Part shown: in pieces, positions 28,240-38,049 of the stretch
Layout: every line of letters starts with the position of its first letter
How positions within the stretch are numbered: the first letter of the stretch is position 1
Origin: Massilia sp. Bi118
GTDB taxonomy: Bacteria; Pseudomonadota; Gammaproteobacteria; Burkholderiales; Burkholderiaceae_D
Direction: 5' to 3'
Assembly (NCBI RefSeq): GCF_918697865.1
Contig: NZ_CAKKMV010000001.1
Coordinates: forward strand, 62,001 to 126,000
Length of the DNA: 64,000 nt
Translations under genes and position numbers: made by a program
Notes under the pieces: model-generated
Told to the model about the DNA's origin: nothing
Seen by the model: the letters and a program-made list of their open reading frames with translations, nothing else
Database searches by the model: none

Positions 28240-29622
28240 ATGGTCCCTCTCTCGAAAACGATCTTCAAGGCATATGACATCCGCGGCGTGCTAGATAGTA
28301 CGCTCGACGCCGGCATCGCGAGGAAGATCGGCCAGGCATTCGGCGCGGCGGCGCTGGCAAAGGGGGAACGCAAGGTCGTGATCGGCCGTGACGGCCGCCT
28401 GTCCGGCTCCAGCCTGTCGCAGGCACTGGCCGAGGGCCTGCGCGAAGCCGGCGTCGACGTGATCGACCTCGGCATGGTTGCGACGCCGATGGTGTACTTC
28501 GCCACCAATGTGCTGGGCGCGCGCAGCGGCATCATGGTCACCGGCAGCCATAACCCGCCCGACTACAACGGCTTCAAGATGGTGCTGGCCGGCGAAGCGA
28601 TCTACGGCGACGCGATCCAGGCGCTGTACCAGGCCATCGAGCGCGGCGACTTCAAGCCGGCAGCCACCCAGGGCGCCTATGCCACCCACGATATCAAGGA
28701 CGAATACATCCAGCGCATCGCCGCCGACGTCAAGGTCGCGCGTCCGATCAAGATCGCGGTCGATGCCGGCAACGGCGTGGCCGGCGCCTTCGTCGGCGAG
28801 CTGTATCGCGCCATGGGCTGCGAAGTGACGGAACTGTTCTGCGAAGTCGACGGCCACTTCCCGAACCACCACCCGGATCCGGCCCATCCGGAAAACCTGG
28901 AAGACCTGATCGCCGCCGTGAAGAATGGCGATGCGGAACTCGGCCTGGCCTTCGACGGCGACGGCGACCGCCTCGGCGTGGTCACCAAGGATGGCCAAAT
29001 CATCTTCCCGGACCGCCAGATGATGCTGTTTGCCGCCGACGTCCTGTCGCGCAACCCTGGCGCCGAGATCCTCTACGACGTCAAGTGCACGCGCCACCTC
29101 GGCCCCTGGATCGAACAGCACGGCGGCCGCCCGCTGATGTGGAAGACCGGCCACTCGCTGGTCAAGGCCAAGCTGAAGGAAACCGGCGCCCCGCTGGGCG
29201 GCGAGATGAGCGGCCATATCTTCTGGAAGGAGCGCTGGTTCGGCTTCGACGACGGCCTGTACACCGGCGCGCGCCTGCTCGAGATCCTGACCCGCGAAGC
29301 AGATCCGTCGGCGGTGCTGAACGCGCTGCCGAAGGCCAGCAGCACCCCCGAACTGCACCTGCACCTGCAGGAAGGCGAGAACTTCGCGCTGATCGAAAAG
29401 CTGCGCAAGGAAGCCGCATTCCCGGGTTCGGACCGCGTGGTCGACATCGACGGCCTGCGCGTCGAGTACCCGGACGGCTTCGGCCTGGCGCGCGGCTCGA
29501 ACACGACCCCGGTGGTGGTGCTGCGCTTCGAAGGCGAGACTCCGGAAGCGCTCGAGCGCATCCAGAAGGAATTCGCCCGCGTGATCCTGGCCGCCAGGCC
29601 CGACGCCCATCTGCCGTTCTGA
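28240..29622 (+). CDS. Phosphomannomutase/phosphoglucomutase
   Basis: 460 residues, matching the AlgC/PMM-PGM length. The phosphoserine is Ser103 in TGSHNPPDYNGFKM, the metal loop is DGDGDR (239-244) and the sugar-binding GEMSGH is at 321-326. It interconverts hexose 1- and 6-phosphates and feeds GDP-mannose, LPS core and exopolysaccharide synthesis. It is followed after 11 bases by waaC, which supports an envelope role. Confidence 0.95.
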   Translation: MVPLSKTIFKAYDIRGVLDSTLDAGIARKIGQAFGAAALAKGERKVVIGRDGRLSGSSLSQALAEGLREAGVDVIDLGMVATPMVYFATNVLGARSGIMVTGSHNPPDYNGFKMVLAGEAIYGDAIQALYQAIERGDFKPAATQGAYATHDIKDEYIQRIAADVKVARPIKIAVDAGNGVAGAFVGELYRAMGCEVTELFCEVDGHFPNHHPDPAHPENLEDLIAAVKNGDAELGLAFDGDGDRLGVVTKDGQIIFPDRQMMLFAADVLSRNPGAEILYDVKCTRHLGPWIEQHGGRPLMWKTGHSLVKAKLKETGAPLGGEMSGHIFWKERWFGFDDGLYTGARLLEILTREADPSAVLNALPKASSTPELHLHLQEGENFALIEKLRKEAAFPGSDRVVDIDGLRVEYPDGFGLARGSNTTPVVVLRFEGETPEALERIQKEFARVILAARPDAHLPF

Positions 29623-29633
29623 GTGAGTAGAAG

Positions 29634-30614
29634 TTGAAGATCCTGCTGGTGCGGGTGTCGTCCCTCGGCGACGTCCTGCACAACCTGCCAATGGTGGCCG
29701 ACATCCTGCGCCACCATCCCGGCGCCCAGATCGACTGGGTGGTGGAAGAGGGCTACGTCAGCCTGGTGCGCCTGAATCCGCATGTGCGCAAGGTGATCCC
29801 GTTCGCCTTGCGCCGCTGGAAAAAGGGGCTGCAAGACAAGGCCGTGCGCGCCGAGCTGCGCGGTTTCTTCCGCGACCTGCGCGCGGAACAGTACGACTAC
29901 GTGTTCGATACCCAGGGCCTGATCAAGACCGGCATCATCATGGCCGCCGCGCGCGTACGCCCGGGCGGGCAGAAGGTCGGCATGGCCAACGGCACCGAGG
30001 ATTCCGGCTACGAAGGCGTCTCGCGCATCTTCCATAGCCGCAGCATCCCGGTGGCGCCGCGCACGCATGCGGTGCAGCGCGGCCGCGAGGTGGCCGCCGC
30101 GGCGCTCGGCTATGCGATCGACAGCCCGCCCGATTTCGGCCTGCCCGCGCCCGACCCGGCGCGCCGCCCGGCCTGGATGCCGGCCGGGGACTATGCCGTG
30201 TTCTTCCACGGGACCGCGCGCGATGCCAAGAAGTGGGCGCCCGCTGACTGGATCGCGCTGGGCCAGGCGCTGGCGCCGCTGCCCGTTCTGCTGCCCTGGG
30301 GCTCGCCGAAAGAGAAGGAAGAAGCCGAGCGCCTGGCTGCCGGACTGCCGAATGCGAGCGTGCTGCCCAGGCTCTCGATGATGGATGCGGTCGAGCTGGC
30401 GCGCCATGCGGCGCTGGCGGTCGGTGTCGACACCGGCCTGACCCACATCGCCGCGGCTTTCGTGCGGCCGACGGTCGAGATCTACGCCGATTCGCCGCGC
30501 TGGAAGACCGAAGGCAACTGGTCGCCGCGCATCGTCAACCTCGGCGATACCGGCCATCCTCCGGCTAGCGGGGACGTCATCCGCGCTGCGCAGCGCCTGC
30601 TGGAGCAGTCCTGA
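29634..30614 (+). CDS. waaC: Lipopolysaccharide heptosyltransferase I
   Basis: 326 residues, GT-9 family. It adds the first heptose to Kdo2-lipid A at the inner membrane. The conserved N-terminus KILLVRVSSLGDVLHNLPM and the C-terminal VGVDTGLTHIAAAF nucleotide-sugar motif are both present. The start must be TTG at 29634, because the first ATG would delete the N-terminal signature. The stop shares one base with the waaA start (TGATG), so the genes are coupled. Confidence 0.95.
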   Translation: MKILLVRVSSLGDVLHNLPMVADILRHHPGAQIDWVVEEGYVSLVRLNPHVRKVIPFALRRWKKGLQDKAVRAELRGFFRDLRAEQYDYVFDTQGLIKTGIIMAAARVRPGGQKVGMANGTEDSGYEGVSRIFHSRSIPVAPRTHAVQRGREVAAAALGYAIDSPPDFGLPAPDPARRPAWMPAGDYAVFFHGTARDAKKWAPADWIALGQALAPLPVLLPWGSPKEKEEAERLAAGLPNASVLPRLSMMDAVELARHAALAVGVDTGLTHIAAAFVRPTVEIYADSPRWKTEGNWSPRIVNLGDTGHPPASGDVIRAAQRLLEQS

Positions 30615-31888
30615 TGCGCCTCCTGTATTCCTTCCTGTGGTGGCTGGCGATGCCGCTGGTGCTGGGCCGCCTATGGTGGCGCGGACGCAAGGAGCCGGGC
30701 TACCGCCGGCACCTGGGCGAGCGCTTCGGCTACTATGGCCCGACGCCGGGGCCGGACCAGCAGCTGCGCCGCACGATCATGGTCCACGCGGTGTCGGTGG
30801 GCGAGACCCGCGCCGCCGAGCCCCTGGTCGAGGCCCTGCTGCGCGCCTGGCCCGATTGCCGCATCCTGCTGACCCACATGACGCCGACCGGCCGCGCGAC
30901 CGGCAAGGCGCTGTTCGGCAAGCATGGGGAACGGGTCATTCAATCCTTCCTGCCCTACGATACCGGCTTCATGGTCGGACGCTTCCTGCGCCATTTTTCG
31001 CCCTCCGTCTGCATTTTGATGGAGACCGAGGTCTGGCCGAACCTGATCGCAGCTTGCGAGGACCACGGCGTGCCGGTGGCGCTGGTGAATGCGCGCCTGT
31101 CGGAACGCTCGCTGCGGCGCGGCCGGCGGCTCAAAGGCATCATGATGGAAGCGGCGCGCGGCATCACGCTGGCGGCGGCCCAGACCGAGGCGGATGCGGC
31201 CCGCATTGCCTCGCTGGGCGCGCCGCAGGTGGCCGTCACCGGCAGCATCAAGTTCGACGTGGTCCCGCCCGAAGCCGCGCTGCAGACCGGCGCCATGCTG
31301 CGTTCGCATTTCGCGCAGCGCCCGGTGCTGCTGTGCGCCTCGACCCGGGAGGGCGAGGAAGCGCTCATCCTCGATGCGTACCGCGCGCTGGCGGACAAGC
31401 CGCCCGGCATGCTGCTCCTGCTGGTGCCGCGCCATCCGCAGCGCTTCGACGAGGTCGCGCGCATGGCCGAAGAGCGCGGCCTGAGCCTGGCGCGCAGGTC
31501 GGATCTTCCGGAGCAGGTCGGCGCCGATGTCCTGCTCGGGGATTCGATGGGCGAGATGTTCGCTTACTTTGCGGCCTGCGACTGCGCCTTCATCGGCGGC
31601 AGCCTGCTGCCGCTGGGCGGCCAGAACCTGATCGAGGCCTGCGCCGTCGGCAAGCCGGTGCTGGTCGGCGAACACACCTTCAACTTCCTGCAGGCGACCG
31701 AGGAAGCCGTCGCCGCCGGCGCGGCACTGCGCGTGCCGGATGCCGCCGCATTGATGGGCGAAGCGGTCCGGCTGCTGAGCGACGACGGCGCTCGCGCACA
31801 GATGAGTGAACATGCTCTGAGCTTCGCCAAACGACATCGTGGTGCTACCCTGCGCACTGTTGAACTCTTGCGACAACTTATTGCATAG
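30614..31888 (+). CDS. waaA: 3-deoxy-D-manno-octulosonic acid (Kdo) transferase
   Basis: 424 residues, GT-30 family. It attaches Kdo to lipid IVA. One N-terminal anchor (LLYSFLWWLAMPLVLGRLWW) is followed by RRHLGERFGYY with the conserved catalytic Glu, HAVSVGETRAAEPLVEAL, METEVWPNLI and the C-terminal GGSLLPLGGQNLIEACAVG. It is translationally coupled to waaC. Together with the mutase upstream and gmhB at 34.3 kb it covers part of LPS inner-core synthesis. Confidence 0.96.
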   Translation: MRLLYSFLWWLAMPLVLGRLWWRGRKEPGYRRHLGERFGYYGPTPGPDQQLRRTIMVHAVSVGETRAAEPLVEALLRAWPDCRILLTHMTPTGRATGKALFGKHGERVIQSFLPYDTGFMVGRFLRHFSPSVCILMETEVWPNLIAACEDHGVPVALVNARLSERSLRRGRRLKGIMMEAARGITLAAAQTEADAARIASLGAPQVAVTGSIKFDVVPPEAALQTGAMLRSHFAQRPVLLCASTREGEEALILDAYRALADKPPGMLLLLVPRHPQRFDEVARMAEERGLSLARRSDLPEQVGADVLLGDSMGEMFAYFAACDCAFIGGSLLPLGGQNLIEACAVGKPVLVGEHTFNFLQATEEAVAAGAALRVPDAAALMGEAVRLLSDDGARAQMSEHALSFAKRHRGATLRTVELLRQLIA

Positions 31889-31934
31889 CTTTTGTTACCA
31901 TTCTCTTTAGCTTGGATAACGAAAGGGGATGCAC

Positions 31935-32495
31935 ATGTTGTGGTCTAATCGTGCGCGAGCAGGCGGCAACGTGGATGGTGGCGTTGCGCTCATGGACGCG
32001 CCTGAAATGATGCCGGATCTGGGAGCCGACGCAATGCCGCCGGCGCCGATACCGGTAGTGCATCCTCCTGCAGCGCTCTACAGCCTGCATTTCTGGGTCC
32101 GCTATTCGCTGGCCGAATACATCCGCTTCATGTGGGAGCACGGCGGCTACCTGATCCGCCGCCGCCGCATCGGCTGGCCGATGGGCATCTACCTGCGCAT
32201 CAAGAGCACGCTGGCGGCGGCCCTGCATTTCGTGCTGCTGCAGCGTGGACGCCGCACCTACGAATTCACCATTGACCAGCACGGCATCGTGCGCACCAGC
32301 GATACCGGTGTGACCCTGATCGGCTGGGACGACGTGGCGCGCATCCGTACTTACACGAATGGCTTCATGATGGTGCTCAAGCGCGGCACGCTGCCGATTC
32401 CCTTCCGCTGCCTGAACGCGAAAGAGGTCGATGCGATGAAGGGGATTGCCGAGGCGCGCGCGGCGGGTGAACTGCAGATGCGGGCGACTGCGTAA
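31935..32495 (+). CDS. YcxB-like C-terminal domain protein
   Basis: 186 residues. The first 40 are low-complexity and Pro/Ala-rich. A hydrophobic stretch (LAAALHFVLLQ) follows, then a beta-rich segment, YEFTIDQHGIVRTSDTGVTLIGWDDVARIRTY (split), resembling YcxB-type membrane-associated domains. I chose ATG at 31935 because AAGGGG lies 6 bases upstream; the in-frame ATG at 31929 abuts that site. No function is known. The repeat at 32498 begins 3 bases after the stop. Confidence 0.65.
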   Translation: MLWSNRARAGGNVDGGVALMDAPEMMPDLGADAMPPAPIPVVHPPAALYSLHFWVRYSLAEYIRFMWEHGGYLIRRRRIGWPMGIYLRIKSTLAAALHFVLLQRGRRTYEFTIDQHGIVRTSDTGVTLIGWDDVARIRTYTNGFMMVLKRGTLPIPFRCLNAKEVDAMKGIAEARAAGELQMRATA

Positions 32496-32497
32496 TC

Positions 32498-32523
32498 GTA
32501 GGGTGGGCACACCGTGCCCACGC
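32498..32523. repeat. Dispersed palindromic repeat, copy 2
   Basis: GTAGGGTGGGCAC followed by a CGTGCCCACGC arm matches the head at 429-454 with only two changes in the loop. It lies between the stop codons of two convergent genes and lacks the downstream extension seen in copy 1. Confidence 0.65.
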
Positions 32524-32525
32524 CA

Positions 32526-33437
32526 TCAATCGTCGGGGAACAGAACCGGCATCTCGATCGACCGCTTCTTGAGCCCCGCCTTCGCGCCCTCATAATCCGG
32601 AAACACCTCGCCCACCACCGCCCAGAATGCCGGGCTGTGGTTCATTTCGCGCAGGTGGGCCAGTTCGTGCACCACCACGTAATCCAGCAGCGCCAGCGGG
32701 TAGTGCACCAGCTTCCAGTTCAGGCGGATGTTCCCGGCCACCGTGCACGAGCCCCAGCGCGTGCCCGCCGAGGACAGCGCGAACGCGTTGTAGCTGACGC
32801 CGACGCGCGGCGCGTACAGGTCCAGGCGCTCGCCGAACAGGCGCTTGGCCTCGCCCTGGAACCACAGCTTCACCCGTTCACGGATCTGCCATTCCTCCAG
32901 CCCTGGCGTCACGCCCACGCGCAGCTCGCGCGCTTCGGGATCGAACACGCAGTGGCTGCGGGTGGCTTCCTGCAGGCGCAGTACGATGTCAGCGCCCAGG
33001 TAGGGCAGCCTGGCGCCGTCGACCCAGGCCACAGGCTGCTGCTGCCCGCGCATGCTGCGCCGTTCGCTGCGTTCGAACAGCTTGGTCAGGATCCAGTTCT
33101 GCTTGGCGCGGATGGCGCGTTCGACGTCATCCAGCGGCGCACGGCGCGGCGAGGTCACGTGCAGGCCCTCGTCGCTGATCATGAAACCGTGCGAGCGGCG
33201 CGCCGAGCGGCGCAGCACGTAATGGACGGTATGCGTTCCGAGCTGGATCTTGCGCAGCGGCGCATCGTTGGGACCGACCGGCGGCACCGGCAGGGTGGGA
33301 GTGGGCCGGGTGGGCGCCTTGAACAGCGGGGCCGGCGCCTTGTGCGGCGCCGGTGGCGATGCGGCAGGTTTGAATGCCGCAAACAGTTCTTGCGCGAACA
33401 GCTCGAGCTGCGACGCGTCGGTCTTGGGGGAGGTCAT
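32526..33437 (-). CDS. YgjP-like (DUF45/WLM) metallopeptidase family protein
   Basis: 303 residues. A Pro/Ala-rich N-terminal region of about 90 residues precedes the M48-related YgjP domain. The zinc motif is HELAHLREMNHSPAFW: His257, Glu258, His261 and a third His at 267. RWGSCTVAGNIRLNWKL is the other family signature. The physiological substrate is unknown. I chose ATG at 33437 (MTSPKTDASQ); a longer frame to 33671 overlaps plsC. The gene ends the minus-strand series at its 3' side. Confidence 0.88.
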   Translation of the reverse strand: MTSPKTDASQLELFAQELFAAFKPAASPPAPHKAPAPLFKAPTRPTPTLPVPPVGPNDAPLRKIQLGTHTVHYVLRRSARRSHGFMISDEGLHVTSPRRAPLDDVERAIRAKQNWILTKLFERSERRSMRGQQQPVAWVDGARLPYLGADIVLRLQEATRSHCVFDPEARELRVGVTPGLEEWQIRERVKLWFQGEAKRLFGERLDLYAPRVGVSYNAFALSSAGTRWGSCTVAGNIRLNWKLVHYPLALLDYVVVHELAHLREMNHSPAFWAVVGEVFPDYEGAKAGLKKRSIEMPVLFPDD

Positions 33438-33511
33438 GGTGGGCTGCAGCGATGGTGCCGATGGTGCTTTGAATGGTGCTGTCGTCTGCGCCCCCAACTC
33501 GTTCAGGTACC

Positions 33512-34261
33512 TCAGTAGGCGTGGGGCGAAATGACGCGCATTTCCGATTCTATCCAATTTTCGACCTCTTGCATCAGACTGTCGGGAGTGTGGTTTTCCG
33601 GCGAAATCGGCTTGCCGATCGAGACGGTGATCAGGCCGGGGCGCTTGATGAAGGAATTCTTCGGCCAGCACTCGCCTGAATTATGTGCGATCGGAACCAC
33701 CACGGCGCCGGTTTCGATGGCCAGGCGCGTGCCGCCGCTCTTGTACTTGCCCTTCTGGCCGACCGGAATGCGGGTCCCTTCGGGGAACATGATGATCCAC
33801 TGGCCGTCGGCGAGGCGACGCTTGCCGTGCCTGACCACGTTGGCGAAGGCGTTCTTGCCCTGCTTGCGGTCGATCGGGATCATGCGCAGCAGCGCCATGG
33901 CCCAGCCGAAGAAGGGGATATAGAGGATTTCCTTCTTGAAGACGAAGACCAGCGGATGCGTCATGTTCGGCAGCAGGAAGATGGTCTCCCAGGCCGACTG
34001 GTGCTTCGACAGCAGGATCGCCGGCCCGTCCGGCAGATTGTCGTAGCCCTTGAATTCGTAGCGGATGCCGCACAGGACCTTTGCGCACCAGATGATGAAG
34101 ACGTTCCAGCGCGAAGTAATCCAGAAGCGCGTGTTGTACTTGAAGGGCGCTGCGAGGAAGCAGACGCAGGCCCACACGACGGTGGCGACCACCATGACGA
34201 TCGTGAACAACAGGGAGCGCAGGAACATTGTGGCAGTACGCAAGAAGGGTCTCCGGGACAT
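33512..34261 (-). CDS. plsC: 1-acyl-sn-glycerol-3-phosphate acyltransferase
   Basis: 249 residues. An N-terminal membrane helix (SLLFTIVMVVATVVWACVCF) precedes the acyltransferase domain. The catalytic motif reads KHQSAWET, with Glu instead of Asp in HX4D. FPEGTR and VPIAHNSGECW are present. It makes phosphatidic acid for membrane lipids. The HX4E variant recurs in Burkholderiales PlsC as far as I recall, so it is probably functional. It follows gmhB by 60 bases. Confidence 0.92.
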   Translation of the reverse strand: MSRRPFLRTATMFLRSLLFTIVMVVATVVWACVCFLAAPFKYNTRFWITSRWNVFIIWCAKVLCGIRYEFKGYDNLPDGPAILLSKHQSAWETIFLLPNMTHPLVFVFKKEILYIPFFGWAMALLRMIPIDRKQGKNAFANVVRHGKRRLADGQWIIMFPEGTRIPVGQKGKYKSGGTRLAIETGAVVVPIAHNSGECWPKNSFIKRPGLITVSIGKPISPENHTPDSLMQEVENWIESEMRVISPHAY

Positions 34262-34321
34262 GAGGGCGGCGGCCTGGTCGGACTCGGTGGAGCTCGACCA
34301 GGCTCGGCTCAGCTTAGCAGA

Positions 34322-34882
34322 TCAGGCGGCAGTCGGGCTAGAGGCAGATTGCTTCAGGAAGGCGGTGACCATCGCGGCCAGGTCGGGGAAGACCTGGGTG
34401 CCGGGTGGCAGGCCGCCGGTGGCCTGCGTCTTTTCGCCCTTGCCGGTCAGGACCAGGTAGGGCGTGCAGCCGCTGATGAAGCCGGCCTGCAGGTCGCGCA
34501 GCGAATCGCCGACGGTCGGCACGCCCTTCAGGCTGAGCTTGAAGCGCTTGCTGATTTCCTCGAACATGCCGGCTTTCGGCTTCCTGCAGTCGCAGTTGTC
34601 GATCGCGGCGTGCGGGCAGAAGAAGATGGCGTCGATGTCGGCGCCGACCAGCTGGGCCGCCGCATGCATCTTCTGGTGGATCGCGTTCAACGTGGTGATG
34701 TCGAACAGTTCGCGCGCGATGCCGGACTGGTTCGACGCCACCACCACGCGGTAGCCGGCCTGGTTCAGGCGCGCAATCGCCTCGAGCGATCCCGGAATCG
34801 GGATCCACTCGGCCGGCGACTTGATGAATTCGGGGGAGTCATGGTTGATGACCCCGTCCCGGTCGAGAATGACGAGTTTCAT
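34322..34882 (-). CDS. gmhB: D-glycero-beta-D-manno-heptose 1,7-bisphosphate 7-phosphatase
   Basis: 186 residues, HAD superfamily. The nucleophile and acid are Asp7 and Asp9 in [16 protein letters not shown] is motif II, the zinc-binding loop is [17 protein letters not shown], and [11 protein letters not shown] is motif IV. It dephosphorylates heptose bisphosphate on the way to ADP-heptose, the donor used by WaaC. It overlaps the end of glyS by 4 bases. Confidence 0.95.
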   Translation of the reverse strand: MKLVILDRDGVINHDSPEFIKSPAEWIPIPGSLEAIARLNQAGYRVVVASNQSGIARELFDITTLNAIHQKMHAAAQLVGADIDAIFFCPHAAIDNCDCRKPKAGMFEEISKRFKLSLKGVPTVGDSLRDLQAGFISGCTPYLVLTGKGEKTQATGGLPPGTQVFPDLAAMVTAFLKQSASSPTAA

Positions 34883-36975
34883 GCTGCCAGTTTCGAGATG
34901 TCGGCCACGCGGTTCATCATGCGGTGCAGGATGGCGAGCAGGGCCAGGCGGTTGTTGCGCAGCTGGACGTCTTCGGCCATCACCATCACATCGTTGAAGA
35001 AGGCGTCGACGTCGTCGCGCAGCTGGGCCAGGGTCTTGAGGGTGCCGCTGAAGTCGCCGCGCTCGAAGGCGGCGTCCACTTCCGGCTGCACGCGCTGCAC
35101 GCTGGCGTACAGCTTCTTCTCGGCCTCGTCCTGCAGCAGGGCGGCATCGACCGCGCCGGCTTGCGCCAGCGCTTCCTCGTTCTTCTTGAGGATGTTCGAG
35201 ATGCGCTTGTTGGCGGCGGCCAGAGAGGCGCTTTCCGGCAGGGCGGCGAAGGACTGCACCGCTTCCAGGCGCTGTACCACGTCGTCGACGCGGTCCGGGT
35301 TCTGGGCCAGCACTGCTTCCACTTCGTTCGGCGAGAAACCGCGGTCGCGCAGCAGGCCGCGCAGGCGGTCCAGCATGAAGGCGGTGACCTCGACGCTCGG
35401 GTCCTTGAAGCCGGCCTGGCCTTCGAAGGTGGCGACGGCATCAAGCAGCAGTGCGGAGATCGGCAGCGGCAGGCGCTTTTCGAGCAGCATGCGCGTCACG
35501 CCCAGCGCATGGCGGCGCAGCGCGAACGGATCCTTCTCGCCGGTCGGCTGCAGGCCGATGGCCCAGATGCCGACCAGGGTTTCCAGCTTGTCGGCCAGCG
35601 CCACGGCCAGGCCGGTATTCGTCGCCGGCAGGGCGTCGCCCGAGAAGCGCGGCTGGTAGTGCTCGGAGGCGGCCAGCGCCACTTCCTCGTTCTCGCCATC
35701 GTTGCGCGCGTAATAGGTGCCCATGATGCCCTGCAGCTCGGGGAACTCGCCGACCATGTCGGTCAGCAGGTCGGCCTTGGCCAGCTGGGCGCCGCGCTCG
35801 GCCAGGGCTACATCGTAGCCGAGGCGCTGGGCGATGTTCGATGCCAGGCGGGTCACGCGCTGGGTGCGTTCGAGCTGGGTGCCAAGCTTGTTGTGGTAGA
35901 CCACGTTGGCAAGCAGCGGCAGGCGCGAGGCCAGCGGCTTCTTCTTGTCCTGCTCGAAAAAGAACTTGGCGTCCGACAGGCGCGGGCGCACCACGCGCTC
36001 GTTGCCGCCGACGATGGCGCTCGGATCGTCGGTCGCGATGTTGGAGACGATCAGGAAGCGCGAGCGCAGCTTGCCGGCATTGTCCGTCAGCGCGAAGTAT
36101 TTCTGGTTGGTCTGCATGGTCAGGATCAGGCATTCCTGCGGCACCGACAGGAACACGTCCTCGAACCGGCACTCGTACACCACCGGCCATTCGACCAGGG
36201 CGGTGACTTCATCCAGCAGCGATTCCGGCATCAGGACCTGGTCGGCGCCGGCCTTGGCCAGCAGCTGGGTGCGGATGGTTTCCTTGCGCTCGTCCGAGCT
36301 GGCGACCACCTTGCCCTGGTCCTTCAGCACGGCGGCGTACTGGTCGGCGTGGGCGATATCGAAGGACTGGCCATGCGACAGGAAGCGGTGGCCGAGGGTG
36401 CTGCGGCCGGCGTCGAGGCCGAGCAGCGACAGCGGCACCACGGCATCGCCGTGCAGGGCCAGCAGGGTATGCACCGGGCGCACGAACTGCACGGTCTCGC
36501 CGTCCGGGCGCTGGTAGCTCATGACCTTCGGGATCGGCAGCTTGGCGACGGCATCGATCAGCACCGGCTGCAGGCCCTCGGCCAGCTGGCTGCCCGGCGC
36601 GGTGTGGCTGTAGAAGAAGCTCTCGGCTTTGCCGTCCTGGGCGCGTTCGAGGTCTTCGATCTTGAGGTCGGGGAAGCCCAGCGCGGCCAGCTTCTTGGCC
36701 AGCGGCGCGGTCGGATTGCCGTCCTTGTCCAGCGCCACCGCGACCGGCAGCACCTTTTCGCGGATCGCCTTGTCCGGCGAGGTCGGACGGACATTGGTGA
36801 TAGCCACGGCCAGGCGGCGCGGGGTGGCGTAGGCGGTGACGACGCTGTCGGCTTCCAGGAAGTCGCGCGCCTTCAGGCCATTGGCGATGCCGTTCGCAAA
36901 AGCGGCGCCCAGTTTGACGAGGGCTTTCGGCGGCAGCTCTTCGGTCTGCAGCTCAATTAACAAGGTCTGGTTCAT
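34879..36975 (-). CDS. glyS: Glycyl-tRNA synthetase beta subunit
   Basis: 698 residues, the normal length for the bacterial alpha2beta2 enzyme. The N-terminus [19 protein letters not shown] is highly conserved. The C-terminal part carries an anticodon-binding domain ending near [20 protein letters not shown]. With GlyQ it charges tRNA-Gly. It is 26 bases downstream of glyQ. Confidence 0.97.
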   Translation of the reverse strand: MNQTLLIELQTEELPPKALVKLGAAFANGIANGLKARDFLEADSVVTAYATPRRLAVAITNVRPTSPDKAIREKVLPVAVALDKDGNPTAPLAKKLAALGFPDLKIEDLERAQDGKAESFFYSHTAPGSQLAEGLQPVLIDAVAKLPIPKVMSYQRPDGETVQFVRPVHTLLALHGDAVVPLSLLGLDAGRSTLGHRFLSHGQSFDIAHADQYAAVLKDQGKVVASSDERKETIRTQLLAKAGADQVLMPESLLDEVTALVEWPVVYECRFEDVFLSVPQECLILTMQTNQKYFALTDNAGKLRSRFLIVSNIATDDPSAIVGGNERVVRPRLSDAKFFFEQDKKKPLASRLPLLANVVYHNKLGTQLERTQRVTRLASNIAQRLGYDVALAERGAQLAKADLLTDMVGEFPELQGIMGTYYARNDGENEEVALAASEHYQPRFSGDALPATNTGLAVALADKLETLVGIWAIGLQPTGEKDPFALRRHALGVTRMLLEKRLPLPISALLLDAVATFEGQAGFKDPSVEVTAFMLDRLRGLLRDRGFSPNEVEAVLAQNPDRVDDVVQRLEAVQSFAALPESASLAAANKRISNILKKNEEALAQAGAVDAALLQDEAEKKLYASVQRVQPEVDAAFERGDFSGTLKTLAQLRDDVDAFFNDVMVMAEDVQLRNNRLALLAILHRMMNRVADISKLAA

Positions 36976-37001
36976 GATCGTTCTATTCTTCTGTTCTGGG
37001 C

Positions 37002-37934
37002 TTAGCCGACCTTGACTTCGGCGGCGTCGATTTCGGGCGATTTCGGCAGCATGGGGAAGCCCAGCTTCTCGCGCGAATCGTAATAGGCCTGGGCCACTAG
37101 GCGCGACAGCGTGCGCACGCGGCCAATGTAGGCGGCGCGCTCGGTGACGGAAATCGCGCCGCGCGCGTCCAGCAGGTTGAAGCTGTGCGAAGCCTTCATG
37201 ATCTGCTCGTAGGCCGGCAGGGTCAGTTCCAGCTCGATCAGGCGCTTGGCTTCGGATTCGTGATTATTAAACGCCTGGAACAGCAGCTCGGTGTTCGAGT
37301 GCTCGAAGTTGTAGGTCGACTGCTCGACCTCGTTCTGGTGGAACACGTCGCCGTAGGACAGGCGCTTGGTGACGCCGTTTTCTTCCCACTCGGTCCACAC
37401 CAGGTCGTAGACGTTTTCCACGCCCTGCAGGTACATCGCCAGGCGCTCGATGCCGTAGGTGATCTCGCCCAGCACCGGCTTGCAATCCAGGCCGCCGACC
37501 TGCTGGAAGTAGGTGAACTGCGTGACTTCCATGCCGTTCAGCCAGACTTCCCAGCCCAGGCCCCAGGCGCCCAGGGTCGGGCTTTCCCAGTCGTCCTCGA
37601 CGAAGCGGACGTCGTTCTTCTTCAGGTCCAGGCCCAGCGCGGCCAGGGAGCCAAGATAGAGGTCGAGGATGTTTTCCGGCGCCGGCTTGAGCACCACCTG
37701 GTACTGGTAATAGTGCTGCAGGCGGTTCGGATTCTCGCCGTAGCGGCCATCCTTCGGACGGCGCGAAGGCTGGACGTAGGCGGCGCGCCAGGGCTCGGGT
37801 CCGATCGCGCGCAGGAAGGTGCCGGTGTGGAAGGTGCCCGCGCCGACTTCCATGTCGTACGGCTGGAGCAGGGCGCAACCTTGCTTGTCCCAGTAGGTTT
37901 GCAAGGTCAGGATGATTTGTTGGAATGTGAGCAT
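37002..37934 (-). CDS. glyQ: Glycyl-tRNA synthetase alpha subunit
   Basis: 310 residues, class II synthetase core. The start [20 protein letters not shown] and [20 protein letters not shown] are family hallmarks. [20 protein letters not shown] is motif 2-like. It forms the catalytic subunit that works with GlyS. A gap of about 115 bases separates it from lnt upstream. Confidence 0.97.
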   Translation of the reverse strand: MLTFQQIILTLQTYWDKQGCALLQPYDMEVGAGTFHTGTFLRAIGPEPWRAAYVQPSRRPKDGRYGENPNRLQHYYQYQVVLKPAPENILDLYLGSLAALGLDLKKNDVRFVEDDWESPTLGAWGLGWEVWLNGMEVTQFTYFQQVGGLDCKPVLGEITYGIERLAMYLQGVENVYDLVWTEWEENGVTKRLSYGDVFHQNEVEQSTYNFEHSNTELLFQAFNNHESEAKRLIELELTLPAYEQIMKASHSFNLLDARGAISVTERAAYIGRVRTLSRLVAQAYYDSREKLGFPMLPKSPEIDAAEVKVG

Positions 37935-38049
37935 CTTTAGGCGTGGAGCTGTATGTCGGCTTCGGGCACGCGGGCCGCGAACACGGTGAGTTTGCTAAAA
38001 GGCCAATTTTAGCGGGTTTTCACGGCTGACTCGAAACGAATCGCGAATT

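Noticed and set aside
33512-34261. PlsC as a pseudoenzyme because of HX4E
   Set aside because: The Glu variant is, to my recollection, common in Burkholderiales PlsC, and the rest of the active site (FPEGTR) is intact.
33683-35659. A 658-codon plus-strand frame
   Set aside because: It spans plsC, gmhB and the start of glyS in antisense and shows no domain.
34924-36960. A 678-codon plus-strand frame
   Set aside because: It is antisense to glyS, which is unmistakable on the minus strand; the composition is that of a shadow frame.
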